Origin: Natronococcus amylolyticus DSM 10524 | Lineage (GTDB): Archaea; Halobacteriota; Halobacteria; Halobacteriales; Natrialbaceae | Reading direction: 5' to 3' | DNA length: 64,000 nt | Assembly (NCBI RefSeq): GCF_000337675.1 | Contig: NZ_AOIB01000036.1 | Span: 117,392-181,391, forward strand | Shown: positions 45,492 to 53,474 of the stretch, one piece after another | Numbering within the stretch: the first letter of the stretch is position 1 | How the letters are laid out: every line of letters starts with the position of its first letter | The notes under the pieces: generated by a model | The model's database searches: none | The model's input: only the letters and a program-made list of their open reading frames with translations | What the model was told of the DNA's origin: nothing | Translations under genes and position numbers: made by a program

Positions 45492-47000
45492 GTGGTCCGG
45501 TCTCCGAATCCGATCCGACTGGTAATCCTCTGGGTCGGGCTGGCGCTCGCCCGGTTCGGGCTCATCAGCTCCGAGCGAGCGCGCCGAACAACGAACCTCG
45601 CCTGGCCCCGCGTCCTCACCGGGCTGGCGCGGATGTCGAAAAACGCCGTCGACGTCGCGATGGTCGGCGTCGCCGTCGGCTCGACGGCGATCGCCGGCGT
45701 CGGCTTCGCCGCTCCGTTCTGGGGGCTGGCCTTCGCCATCGGCGGCGGGATCGCCGGCGGGACGATCGCACTCGTTTCCCAGCGCTACGGCGCCGAGGCC
45801 TTCGACTCGCTGGGCCAGGCCGTTCGCTCGAGTGCCGTGCTGGTCGTGCTCCTCACCCTCCCGGTGACGGCGCTGTTCTGGACGTACCCGACCGAGCTGA
45901 TCTCGATCATCGGTAACGATCCCGAGACGATCTCCAAGGGCGCGACCTACCTCCAGATCGTCGGCCTCGGCGTGCCCTTCGCGGGGCTGAACCTCATCGG
46001 GAGTCGGACGTTCGTCGGAATGGACGACGCCTGGACGCCGATGGTCGTGCGAGCCGGCGGCGCCGCCGCGAACATCGTGCTCAACGCCGTCCTCATCTTC
46101 GGGCTCGGGCTCGGCGTCGCGGGCGCCGCCCTCGGGACCGTTTTGGCGAACGTCGTCGTCACCGCAACGTTCGCGGTCGGGCTCACTGCAGGGTGGCTCC
46201 CCGGGATCGGAACCTTCCCGTTCAGCGTCGATCCGTTCGGCGGCTACTTCGACGGCGAGACCATCCGGGACCTGACCTCGATCGGCCTCCCCGTCATGGG
46301 AACCAAATCCGTCTGGACGGTCGCCGAGTTCCCCATGCTCGCGATCGTCGCGCTGTTCGGCCCGCAGGTCGTCGCCGCCTACGTCATCGCCCGGCGCATC
46401 TGGGGACTGATGAACACTCCCGGCTGGGGCTTCGGCCTCGCGGCCTCGAGCCTCGTCGGCCAAGAGCTGGGCAACGGTCGCGAGGGGACCGCCGAGCGTT
46501 ACGGCCGTGAGATCGTGCTCTTCGCGGTCGCCATCTACGTCGTCGCGGCGGCGATCGTCTTCGCGTTCGCCGAACCGATCGTCCTCCTGTTCACCGACGA
46601 TCCGGCCGAACTCTCGGTTCCGACTGCCGTCGCGCTGATCTACGCGGCCTGTCTGGCGATCGTCCTCAAGGGCGTCTCGACGGGCGCCGAGGGCGCGCTC
46701 AAAGCAAGTGGTGACACGCGCTGGCCGTTCTACAGCCAGCTCGTCGGGATGTTCGGGCTCGCGATCCCGCTTGCGTATCTGGGCGCCGCGGGGCTGACGA
46801 TCCCCGCCGTGACGATTCCGGGACTGAGTGTCGCGACCCCCGGCGTCTCGATCCCCGCGCTCGGACTGACCGGACTATACCTCGCGTTCGTCGCCGAAAC
46901 CGCCGCGCCCGCCGCGATCAACTACTACCGGTTCTCGACCGGGCGCTGGAAGGCGATCAGTCGCGGCTACCGTCCCGGCGCGGCGCCGAGCGACGACTGA
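45492..47000 (+). CDS. MATE family efflux transporter
   Basis: The 502-residue protein has about 12 membrane segments in two similar halves (MSKNAVDVAMVGVAVGSTAIAGVGFAAPFWGLAFAIGGGI; later LTSIGLPVMGTKSVWTVAEFPMLAIVALFG), the MATE (NorM/DinF) pattern. It would export organic cations or drugs in exchange for Na+ or H+. The start is GTG 45492. It lies between two Usp genes; a functional link is not shown. Confidence 0.88.
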   Translation: MVRSPNPIRLVILWVGLALARFGLISSERARRTTNLAWPRVLTGLARMSKNAVDVAMVGVAVGSTAIAGVGFAAPFWGLAFAIGGGIAGGTIALVSQRYGAEAFDSLGQAVRSSAVLVVLLTLPVTALFWTYPTELISIIGNDPETISKGATYLQIVGLGVPFAGLNLIGSRTFVGMDDAWTPMVVRAGGAAANIVLNAVLIFGLGLGVAGAALGTVLANVVVTATFAVGLTAGWLPGIGTFPFSVDPFGGYFDGETIRDLTSIGLPVMGTKSVWTVAEFPMLAIVALFGPQVVAAYVIARRIWGLMNTPGWGFGLAASSLVGQELGNGREGTAERYGREIVLFAVAIYVVAAAIVFAFAEPIVLLFTDDPAELSVPTAVALIYAACLAIVLKGVSTGAEGALKASGDTRWPFYSQLVGMFGLAIPLAYLGAAGLTIPAVTIPGLSVATPGVSIPALGLTGLYLAFVAETAAPAAINYYRFSTGRWKAISRGYRPGAAPSDD

Positions 47001-47001
47001 G

Positions 47002-47382
47002 TTACTCGAGGGCGGCCACCGGAACGACGACGACCGGACGGGAGGCTCGCTCGAGCAGCGCTCGCGTCGTTGAGCCGACGGTCGCCTCCGAATCGGCACT
47101 GCTGGCGCCGACCACGATCTCGTCCGCGTCGACGGCCGCGGCGGCCTCGAGCAGCTCCGTGACGATTTCTCCCGTCCGAAACTCGGTCTCGACGCTCCCG
47201 GCTCCAGCCAGTCGAACGGGTGCGACGTTCAGCGCTTCCCTCCCGTCACGTTCGGCCGTCCCGTCGCCCGGCCCAGCCGTCGCGACGATTCGAACCTCGT
47301 CGGTCTCCGTCAGTCTGGGCTCGAGGTAGTCACAGATCGCCGCGGTCGCGTGAACGGAGTCGGTACCGACGAGTAGTCGCAT
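47002..47382 (-). CDS. Universal stress protein-like
   Basis: A 126-residue protein: MRLLVGTDSVHATAAICDYLEPRL, VTELLEAAAAVDADEIVVGASSADSEATVGSTTRALLERASRPVVVVPV. The Usp fold is clear at both ends, but the ATP motif is changed (GASSADSEATVGSTT), so nucleotide binding is uncertain. GGAGGT precedes the ATG directly, and a CTTTGG element lies about 28 bases upstream. It converges with the MATE gene (1 bp between ends). Confidence 0.82.
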   Translation of the reverse strand: MRLLVGTDSVHATAAICDYLEPRLTETDEVRIVATAGPGDGTAERDGREALNVAPVRLAGAGSVETEFRTGEIVTELLEAAAAVDADEIVVGASSADSEATVGSTTRALLERASRPVVVVPVAALE

Positions 47383-47835
47383 ACCTCCTCTGTGCAGGGG
47401 TTTCCAAAGAAGGTGTGGGACGCAGTTACCCAGTAATGGTTCGGCCGCCGGAGCCCGAAACGATCGCTCACTGCAACGCCGGGGACGTGTGGGTTCACAT
47501 TTCGGGTCGTGGAGTACAGATCGCACGCGAGCGCCCCCGATGACGAACGCCAACCGACGCCAACCGACGCTAACGACGGCGAGTCGTCGCTTCGGTCGAG
47601 CGAGCACGCATCCGGCTGTCGATCCCACAGCTCCGTGGCGAGACCGTCCGTTTCACGTGTAACGTTTGGGCTCCGAGGAACGATTGTCCGATCGCTCTCT
47701 GTAGGGTGTCGAGTGAAACGTTTCTTTACCCGCCGTCTGGTCGTTAGCCCAGTCATCTCGCCCTTTCCAAACGGGTCGCGACAGTGTTGTGCAGGCCGGG
47801 CCGTTTCCCGTAACCATAACTATCTATTAGGAGAG
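47383..47835. other. Intergenic region with a short tandem repeat
   Basis: No frame here has coding character. It holds the divergent promoters of the Usp gene and the symporter. A 10-base unit ACGCCAACCG occurs at 47547-47556 and 47557-47566, with a partial third unit to 47575. The last 20 bases carry AGGAG just before the symporter ATG. Confidence 0.5.
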
Positions 47836-49137
47836 ATGGCCTTTGATACCGTTAGCCACTGGTGGAAACGATACCGGTCGGTGGCGATCGTTTACCGAAT
47901 CGGTGCGGCGTTCGTCCTCGGTTCGATCGCTGGCCTGACTATCGGTGAACCGGTGATGGTCCTCGAGCCACTCGGCGATCTGTTCGTTCGCCTGCTCAGC
48001 ATGATCGTCGTTCCGATCATCATTTTCACACTGCTCATGGGAATCAAAGAGCTGTCGCCGACCTCACTCGGCAAGATCGGCGGCCAGGTGGTCGCGATCT
48101 ACGCGGTCTCCTCGATGATCGCGGTGACGATCGGACTGGCTGTCGCGAACCTCATCGAACCCGGAACAGGGATGACGTTGACGGATGCCGACTTCGAGGC
48201 CGACGAAGCCCCCAGCTTCATGGACGTCTTTCTTGGGATCGTCCCGGAGAACCCGATCGAAGCGATGGCGACGGGCGATATCCTGGCGACGATCTTCTTC
48301 GTCATCGTCTTCGGACTCGCACTCGTGCTTCTCCGGGAAAGCACCGACGACGAAAGCGTTCGAGACGGCGTCGAAACCGTGTTCAACGTGGCCGAAGCAG
48401 GATCGAAGGCGCTGTTCAAGGTCGTCTGGGGGATCATGGAGTACGGTGTGATCGGTATCTTTGCGCTCATGGCCGTCGCGTTCGCGGAGGCCGGAATCGA
48501 AGTGTTCAGCACCTTCGCGATGCTCGCACTGACGCTGATCCTCGCCGTCACGATCCATATCGCAGTCGTCTATCTCGGCGTCATGATCCTGCTCCTGACC
48601 CAGCAGTCGCCGATCGCGTTCCTCGCCGGAATCAAGGACGCGTTGTTGACGGCAGTGAGTATCAGCTCCTCGAGCGCGACGCTGCCGGTCTCGATGTCAA
48701 ACGCCGATGACAATCTCCACCTCAACGAGGGCATTTACAGCTTCTCGCTCCCGCTCGGCGCGACGATCAACATGGACGGGACTGGGATGTATCTGGGGAT
48801 CGTTGCGATCTTCGCAGCGAACATCGTCGGCGCCTCGTTGACGCTCGTCGAGCAGGTTACCGTCGTTGCCATCGCAGTGCTTGCAGGGATCGGCACGGCG
48901 GGTGTGCCGAGCGCCGGATTGATCCTGATGACGCTCGTCCTCACGCAGGTCGGCCTCCCGGTCGCCGTGGTCGGGTTTATCGCCGGAATCGATCCCCTGC
49001 TCGATCGAATACGGACGATGACCAACGTCACTGGTGATCTCGCTGTGGCGACGCTCGTCGGGTACTGGAACGGGGGTGTCGACTTCACGAGCGGGTCTTG
49101 GAGCGGAGAAACGGATCTGCTTCCGGGCGCTGATTGA
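47836..49137 (+). CDS. Dicarboxylate/amino acid:cation symporter (DAACS)
   Basis: A 433-residue secondary transporter of the GltP/GltPh family, with about eight helices and two re-entrant hairpins. The diagnostic serine-rich HP1 tip SISSSSATLPVSM and the TM7 motif NMDGTGMY are both present, followed by HP2 GIGTAGVPSAGLI. It takes up glutamate, aspartate or dicarboxylates with Na+ or H+. ATG 47836 with AGGAG just upstream is used; the upstream open frame is not transporter-like. Confidence 0.93.
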   Translation: MAFDTVSHWWKRYRSVAIVYRIGAAFVLGSIAGLTIGEPVMVLEPLGDLFVRLLSMIVVPIIIFTLLMGIKELSPTSLGKIGGQVVAIYAVSSMIAVTIGLAVANLIEPGTGMTLTDADFEADEAPSFMDVFLGIVPENPIEAMATGDILATIFFVIVFGLALVLLRESTDDESVRDGVETVFNVAEAGSKALFKVVWGIMEYGVIGIFALMAVAFAEAGIEVFSTFAMLALTLILAVTIHIAVVYLGVMILLLTQQSPIAFLAGIKDALLTAVSISSSSATLPVSMSNADDNLHLNEGIYSFSLPLGATINMDGTGMYLGIVAIFAANIVGASLTLVEQVTVVAIAVLAGIGTAGVPSAGLILMTLVLTQVGLPVAVVGFIAGIDPLLDRIRTMTNVTGDLAVATLVGYWNGGVDFTSGSWSGETDLLPGAD

Positions 49138-49313
49138 GCGGCGACACGGGCCAGCGGAGCTACAGCGAAACGGGAACTCTCGACCCGAGCGAAAGTACGG
49201 TCTACTCTTCGCTCACGACGGTGATGGAGAACGCACTCGAGCGGACGGATGCACTCGCGGCCGTCCGGCGGTTCTCCGGTGACTCTACTCGCTCCGCTCG
49301 ATCGCGACGGACG

Positions 49314-49694
49314 CTATAGAAACATGAACCGCACCCGCCGCACGCCGTCGAAATCCTTCAACCGGTAGACGAGTCGCCTGACTCGCTCGGCCTCGCCCTC
49401 GACGAACACCGTCTCGAGACACCAGTCGCCCTGGTGGGCGTGGCTGGTCGAGACGATTGCGTCCTGGTAGTCGTGCTGGACGTCGTGGAGCCGCTCGATA
49501 ACGCTTTCGTGTTCGTAGTCGAAGACGACGACCCCGGTTACAGACCCCGTCGTCGTCTCGAGGGTCCGGTGGCGCTCGACGTACTCGGCCATCGCCTCGC
49601 GAACGGCCCGCGAGCGCGAGTCGATCCCCTCGGCCCGCCAGGTCGCGTCGAACTCCTCGAGGATCCCGTCGGGAACGGCGAGACTGGTGCGCAT
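49314..49694 (-). CDS. NikR/CopG-like regulator
   Basis: The 126-residue protein has an N-terminal RHH (MRTSLAVPDGILEEFDATWRAEGIDSRSRAVREAMAEYVERH) and a C-terminal ACT-like domain (TGVVVFDYEHESVIERLHDVQHDYQDAIVSTSHAHQGDWCLETVFVEG). This is the NikR layout: HDVQHDY, SHAH and the Cys in WCLE match its nickel-ligand region (H, H, H, C). It probably represses metal-uptake genes, though none is adjacent. The ATG is at 49694; the very long open frame further upstream is antisense to other genes. Confidence 0.85.
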   Translation of the reverse strand: MRTSLAVPDGILEEFDATWRAEGIDSRSRAVREAMAEYVERHRTLETTTGSVTGVVVFDYEHESVIERLHDVQHDYQDAIVSTSHAHQGDWCLETVFVEGEAERVRRLVYRLKDFDGVRRVRFMFL

Positions 49695-49820
49695 GGTCGC
49701 TCCACGGTCGCCGGCTCCATTACCGCTTCTCTTCGAGGCGACCGCCTCGACCGTCTCGTGCTCGGCCGATCCGCCACCGCCTCCCCCTACAGTTATTTCC
49801 GTCACCGACCTAGTTCGGGT

Positions 49821-50186
49821 ATGGGCAGCGACGGCGGCTACAGTCTCACCGAGATCTTCGCCATCAAGTTCGTGCTGGCCGATATCGTTATCATCGCCGC
49901 CTTGCTGTTCGCCGGGCCGATCTACGCCGTCGCGATCACCGTTCTGCTGGTCATCAGTGTCTTTCTCGTCTGGTATCTCACCGAACGGGTTGGAAGCGAC
50001 GACGCCGAGTCCGACCCCGTCCGTGAACCGGTCGATCCCGTCACCGAGCTGCAGAACCGCTACGCAGCCGGCGAGCTCTCGGAGGCGGAGTTCGAGGCGA
50101 AACTCGAGCATCTGCTCGACTCGAACGAGCGAGCCGAGCGCGCGGGCGTCGACACCCGCGAACTCGCCCTCGAGCGCGAGCGGTAG
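49821..50186 (+). CDS. SHOCT-domain membrane protein
   Basis: A 121-residue protein: two membrane helices (FAIKFVLADIVIIAALLFAG and AVAITVLLVISVFLVWYL), then an acidic linker and a SHOCT-like motif, DPVTELQNRYAAGELSEAEFEAKLEHLLDSNE. SHOCT segments are short oligomerisation elements found at the ends of many membrane proteins. Function unknown. Confidence 0.75.
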   Translation: MGSDGGYSLTEIFAIKFVLADIVIIAALLFAGPIYAVAITVLLVISVFLVWYLTERVGSDDAESDPVREPVDPVTELQNRYAAGELSEAEFEAKLEHLLDSNERAERAGVDTRELALERER

Positions 50187-50330
50187 GGAGCCAGATTTAG
50201 GGTGGTCCGACGGTACTGTTCCAGACGAGATGGACGCCGCCGAGGACACGAATCGAATCGAGCGACGGTGCCCTCGAGTCCGACGGTCGCACCCTCGCTC
50301 ACCGGAGCACACCGCGGAGGTGGGGATCGC

Positions 50331-51521
50331 GTGACCGACATCTCGATCGCCGACGCCGTCGACGTCTACCTCGAGCGGAAGGCGCTCGGCGATCCCGACG
50401 GCTCCGGAGCGGGAACCTACGCCGCGAACGCCGAGTCCGTCCTCCGGCGGTGGGTCGACTGGCTCGTCACCGAGCACGACCTTCGGTCGATCTCGGCGCT
50501 TGGAACTGACCAGATGCGGGCCTACGCCGAGGCGCTCCGGGCCCGAACCGACGAGGGCACCTACGCGGCCTCGACGGCCCGAACCTACTACGCGGTCGTC
50601 CGGGCCTTCCTCTCGTGGTGCGTTCGGAGCGGGCTCCGCGACTCGAACCCCGCCGCGGCCGAGAACGTTACGGCCGCGCTGCCCCCGACCGTCGACGGCG
50701 ACGCCGGCTCCAAACCGGGCTGGACCGCCGACCGACGCCACGTCCTCGAGCGCCACGTCCGCGAGCGCGCGATCGCCGCGACGAGCGAGGACCGCGACCG
50801 CGAAACTCGTCGCGACCGCCTGCGGGAGTACGCCCTGATCGCGCTCTTTCTCTACTCGGACGTGCGGGGGAGCGAGCTGTTCCGGGTCCCCCGGGACGAC
50901 CGACGAACGGGTGCGATCTGGGACGACGTCGACTTCTACACCGGGACGATCCGCGTCCTCGGTCGCTCCCAGCGCCTCGAGGAGGTGGTACTGCCGGCCG
51001 CGGTTCGGACCCCGCTGCGGCGGTACCGGGTCACACTCGATCCGCCGTCGAACGACTGGCCGCTGTTCCCGACCCGCCACGCCCCCTCGATCGCCCGTCG
51101 AGTCCGGGAGGCGCTCCGGGAACGGGGCCACGACGAGGCGGCGATCGACACCTTGCTCGCGGACTCGACGGCGACGGAACTGGCCCGAGAGCGATCGATC
51201 GCCCCGCCGGCGATCACCACCGAGGGGGCCCGATCGGTGCTCAAACGACTGTGTCGGGAAGCGGGACTCGAGGTCGACGGCGACTCCCTGACGCCGCGGG
51301 GTGCCAGGGACGACAGCCGAGGCGACGGCCGATACCGCCGCGAGGCGACGTCCTCGAGTCCGGCCCTGCGGGCTTCGGTCATGGAACGATCGATCGTGGT
51401 GTCGGCGTCTCGGGAGGGGCCCGGATCGATTATCGATCTCCCGGCTCGGGTCGTCCGCAGCGAGGAACGTAATGCGGACGGCGAACCCGGCCCCGACTCC
51501 GAAGGCGATCCGGAGCACTAA
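50331..51521 (+). CDS. Tyrosine recombinase-like protein, catalytic residues degenerate
   Basis: A 396-residue protein from GTG 50331. Residues 1-115 form a SAM-like core-binding domain (DAVDVYLERKALG, TYAASTARTYYAVVRAFLSWCVRSGL). The catalytic half keeps only the first Arg (LFLYSDVRGSELFRVP). Where active haloarchaeal integrases have TPHGxR, ALRH and a Tyr, this has LTPRGARDDS, PALRAS and VVSAS. The His, His and Tyr thus appear lost, making strand cleavage unlikely. It may be a decayed integrase or a domesticated DNA-binding protein. Confidence 0.75.
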   Translation: MTDISIADAVDVYLERKALGDPDGSGAGTYAANAESVLRRWVDWLVTEHDLRSISALGTDQMRAYAEALRARTDEGTYAASTARTYYAVVRAFLSWCVRSGLRDSNPAAAENVTAALPPTVDGDAGSKPGWTADRRHVLERHVRERAIAATSEDRDRETRRDRLREYALIALFLYSDVRGSELFRVPRDDRRTGAIWDDVDFYTGTIRVLGRSQRLEEVVLPAAVRTPLRRYRVTLDPPSNDWPLFPTRHAPSIARRVREALRERGHDEAAIDTLLADSTATELARERSIAPPAITTEGARSVLKRLCREAGLEVDGDSLTPRGARDDSRGDGRYRREATSSSPALRASVMERSIVVSASREGPGSIIDLPARVVRSEERNADGEPGPDSEGDPEH

Positions 51522-51896
51522 CGCGTCGCTGTTCTCGGGTCGCCGTCCGTCGCCGCCCACGCTCCTGCTACTCGAGCGACCGAACCTGCTACCCGAACGG
51601 CGTCGCCGGTGACGACGCGGACCGTTAGGTCCAGTCTGTCCGGTAACACCGCCTCGATCAGTTCGTGCCGACTTCGGACGACGAGCGAGCGGAGCGCTCG
51701 AGCCCGCGATCTCCGCACTCGAGCGGTCGCCGGTTAGCGCTGCGGTCACCAGTCGCGACCGAAGCCGTGGGCTTCCGCCTCGAATATGTGTGAGCGCGAT
51801 CGGCACAGCGTCGAGAGGTCACCGAAGGCGACGGGTCGGACGGGAGAGTTCACTGAACGAAAGACGATCGAGAACGAAATCGGCAGTCCGGCGTCG
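51522..51896. other. Intergenic region, nothing recognised
   Basis: It lies between the integrase-like gene and the 3' end of the Mrp operon. The short minus-strand frame at 51518-51718 is Arg-rich and non-coding in appearance. No hairpin followed by a T-run was seen. Confidence 0.4.
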
Positions 51897-53372
51897 TTAG
51901 GCGACCAGTCGCTCGACGGACGTGCTGATCGCGTCCTGGATCTCCGCGGAGGCGAACCCGAGGGTCAGACCGAGCGCGGCTCCGATGATGATGGCGATCA
52001 GCATCCCCTTCGTGATCGCGGCCGGATCCACGTCCTTCCCGTCGAAGGGATGGAAGTAGATCCGGTTGATGAAGGGCAGGATGTACCCCGCCGAGAGCAG
52101 CGTGCTGCCGAGGACGAGCAGGGAGACGATCCACATTCCCTCCTCGAAGGCTCCCAGCGCGATGTACCACTTGCCGACGAACCCGACCGTCGGGGGCAGC
52201 CCGATCATCGCGACCCCGAGCACGGCGAAGGCACCGGCCATGACCGGCGCGCGCTTTGCGACGCCGGCGTACTCCTCGAGCGTGCGGATGCCGCCGAAGC
52301 GGAGCGCGAACATCCCGGCCAGTACGAACAGCGAGGCCTTGACGATGCCGTGGCCGAAGATCTGCAGGATCGAACCGAAGACCGCGGTCTCGTTTGCGAC
52401 CGCGATGCCGACGAAGATGAGCCCGAACTGCGAGACCGTCGAGTAGGCCAGTACGAGCTTGATGTGATCCTGCAGGAGCGCGAAGAAGCTCCCGGCGAAG
52501 AGGCTAAAGAGCGCGGCGACCAGCAGCATGTTGCTGATCGCAGGGTTGGCCGCCAGGAAGTCGAGCGTGTAGACGGTAAAGAGCACGCGGACGAAGGCGT
52601 ACATCGCGACGGCGGGCACGAGCGCCGAGATGACGGCGCTGATCCCGTCCGGCGCGGAGGCGTGGGCGTCCGCCAGCCAGGTGTGGACCGGGAACAGCGC
52701 GATCTTGATCGCGAGTCCGACCGCGATCAGGATGAACGCGGCGACCACCACGGGGTCGGTGTAGCCGACGTCGGCCAGCAGCTCCGGCAGCAGTCGCATC
52801 GTCAGCGTCCCGGTCGAGGCAAGTATCAGCGCGACGCCGAGCAGGTAGAAGCCGGCGCCGACGGTGCCGACCAGCAGGTACTTGAACGCCGCGTAGGTCG
52901 ACCACCGGTACTTCGAGGACGAAACCAGGGCGTACGAGGAGATCGCCATGATCTCGAGGAAGACGTACATGTTGAACAGGTCCCCGGTGAGCAGGATGCC
53001 GAGCATCCCGCCGACCAGCAGGAGGAAGCCGGCGTAGAAGGCGTTCCCCCGCGGGCCGTCAACGCGCGTGTAGATCAACACGCCGAGACAGACCAGCAAT
53101 ACGAGCAGCATGACGATGACCGAGAACTCGTCGGCAAACAGCTCGATCCCGACCGGGACCTCGACGCCGCCGAGCTCGTGGCTCAGCTGCCGGTCGTCAG
53201 TTTGCGTGATCATCCACGCGAGCGCGGCCGCCATCGCGAGCGTCGCGGTGACGATCGCGCTTGCGAACGCCCAGCCGACGTTCTTCCATCGGACGGTCGC
53301 GGCGATCGGCAATGAGGCCGAGATCAGCGGCAGGAGGACGATGATGGCCAGCAGCCAGCTGTACTCCTCCAT
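51897..53372 (-). CDS. mnhD: Mrp antiporter subunit D (last gene of the operon)
   Basis: A 491-residue proton-translocating membrane subunit (complex I NuoL/M/N-like, about 14 helices). The conserved TM5 Glu (FLEIMAISSYALV) and TM7 Lys (GLAIKIALFPVHTWLADAHASAP) are both visible. This is the classical MrpD signature. It is ninth in the operon, separated from the preceding subunit by about 100 bp, more than between any other pair. Confidence 0.9.
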   Translation of the reverse strand: MEEYSWLLAIIVLLPLISASLPIAATVRWKNVGWAFASAIVTATLAMAAALAWMITQTDDRQLSHELGGVEVPVGIELFADEFSVIVMLLVLLVCLGVLIYTRVDGPRGNAFYAGFLLLVGGMLGILLTGDLFNMYVFLEIMAISSYALVSSSKYRWSTYAAFKYLLVGTVGAGFYLLGVALILASTGTLTMRLLPELLADVGYTDPVVVAAFILIAVGLAIKIALFPVHTWLADAHASAPDGISAVISALVPAVAMYAFVRVLFTVYTLDFLAANPAISNMLLVAALFSLFAGSFFALLQDHIKLVLAYSTVSQFGLIFVGIAVANETAVFGSILQIFGHGIVKASLFVLAGMFALRFGGIRTLEEYAGVAKRAPVMAGAFAVLGVAMIGLPPTVGFVGKWYIALGAFEEGMWIVSLLVLGSTLLSAGYILPFINRIYFHPFDGKDVDPAAITKGMLIAIIIGAALGLTLGFASAEIQDAISTSVERLVA

Positions 53373-53474
53373 ACTAGCTCACCTCCATCGAGTCGCCATC
53401 GTGTCTACAGCCGTGTTCGCGTCCGCTATCCGGTCCAGTCGTCTCCGTCGTCTCCGTTAGGTTCCCGGTCATTG

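Noticed and set aside
47310..47756. 148-codon minus-strand frame extending the Usp gene region
   Set aside because: Composition is non-haloarchaeal for a protein (Thr/Ser/Arg-rich) and it crosses the Usp start and two promoter regions.
49134..49319. 61-codon frame from TTG overlapping the symporter stop
   Set aside because: It has fair codon use, but a TTG start, an Arg/Ser-rich end and no recognisable family; not strong enough to call as a gene.
49314..51806. 830-codon minus-strand frame
   Set aside because: Only the last 127 codons are a real gene (NikR-like). The rest is antisense to the SHOCT and integrase-like genes and has the Arg/Gly/Asp-rich look of GC-rich shadow frames.
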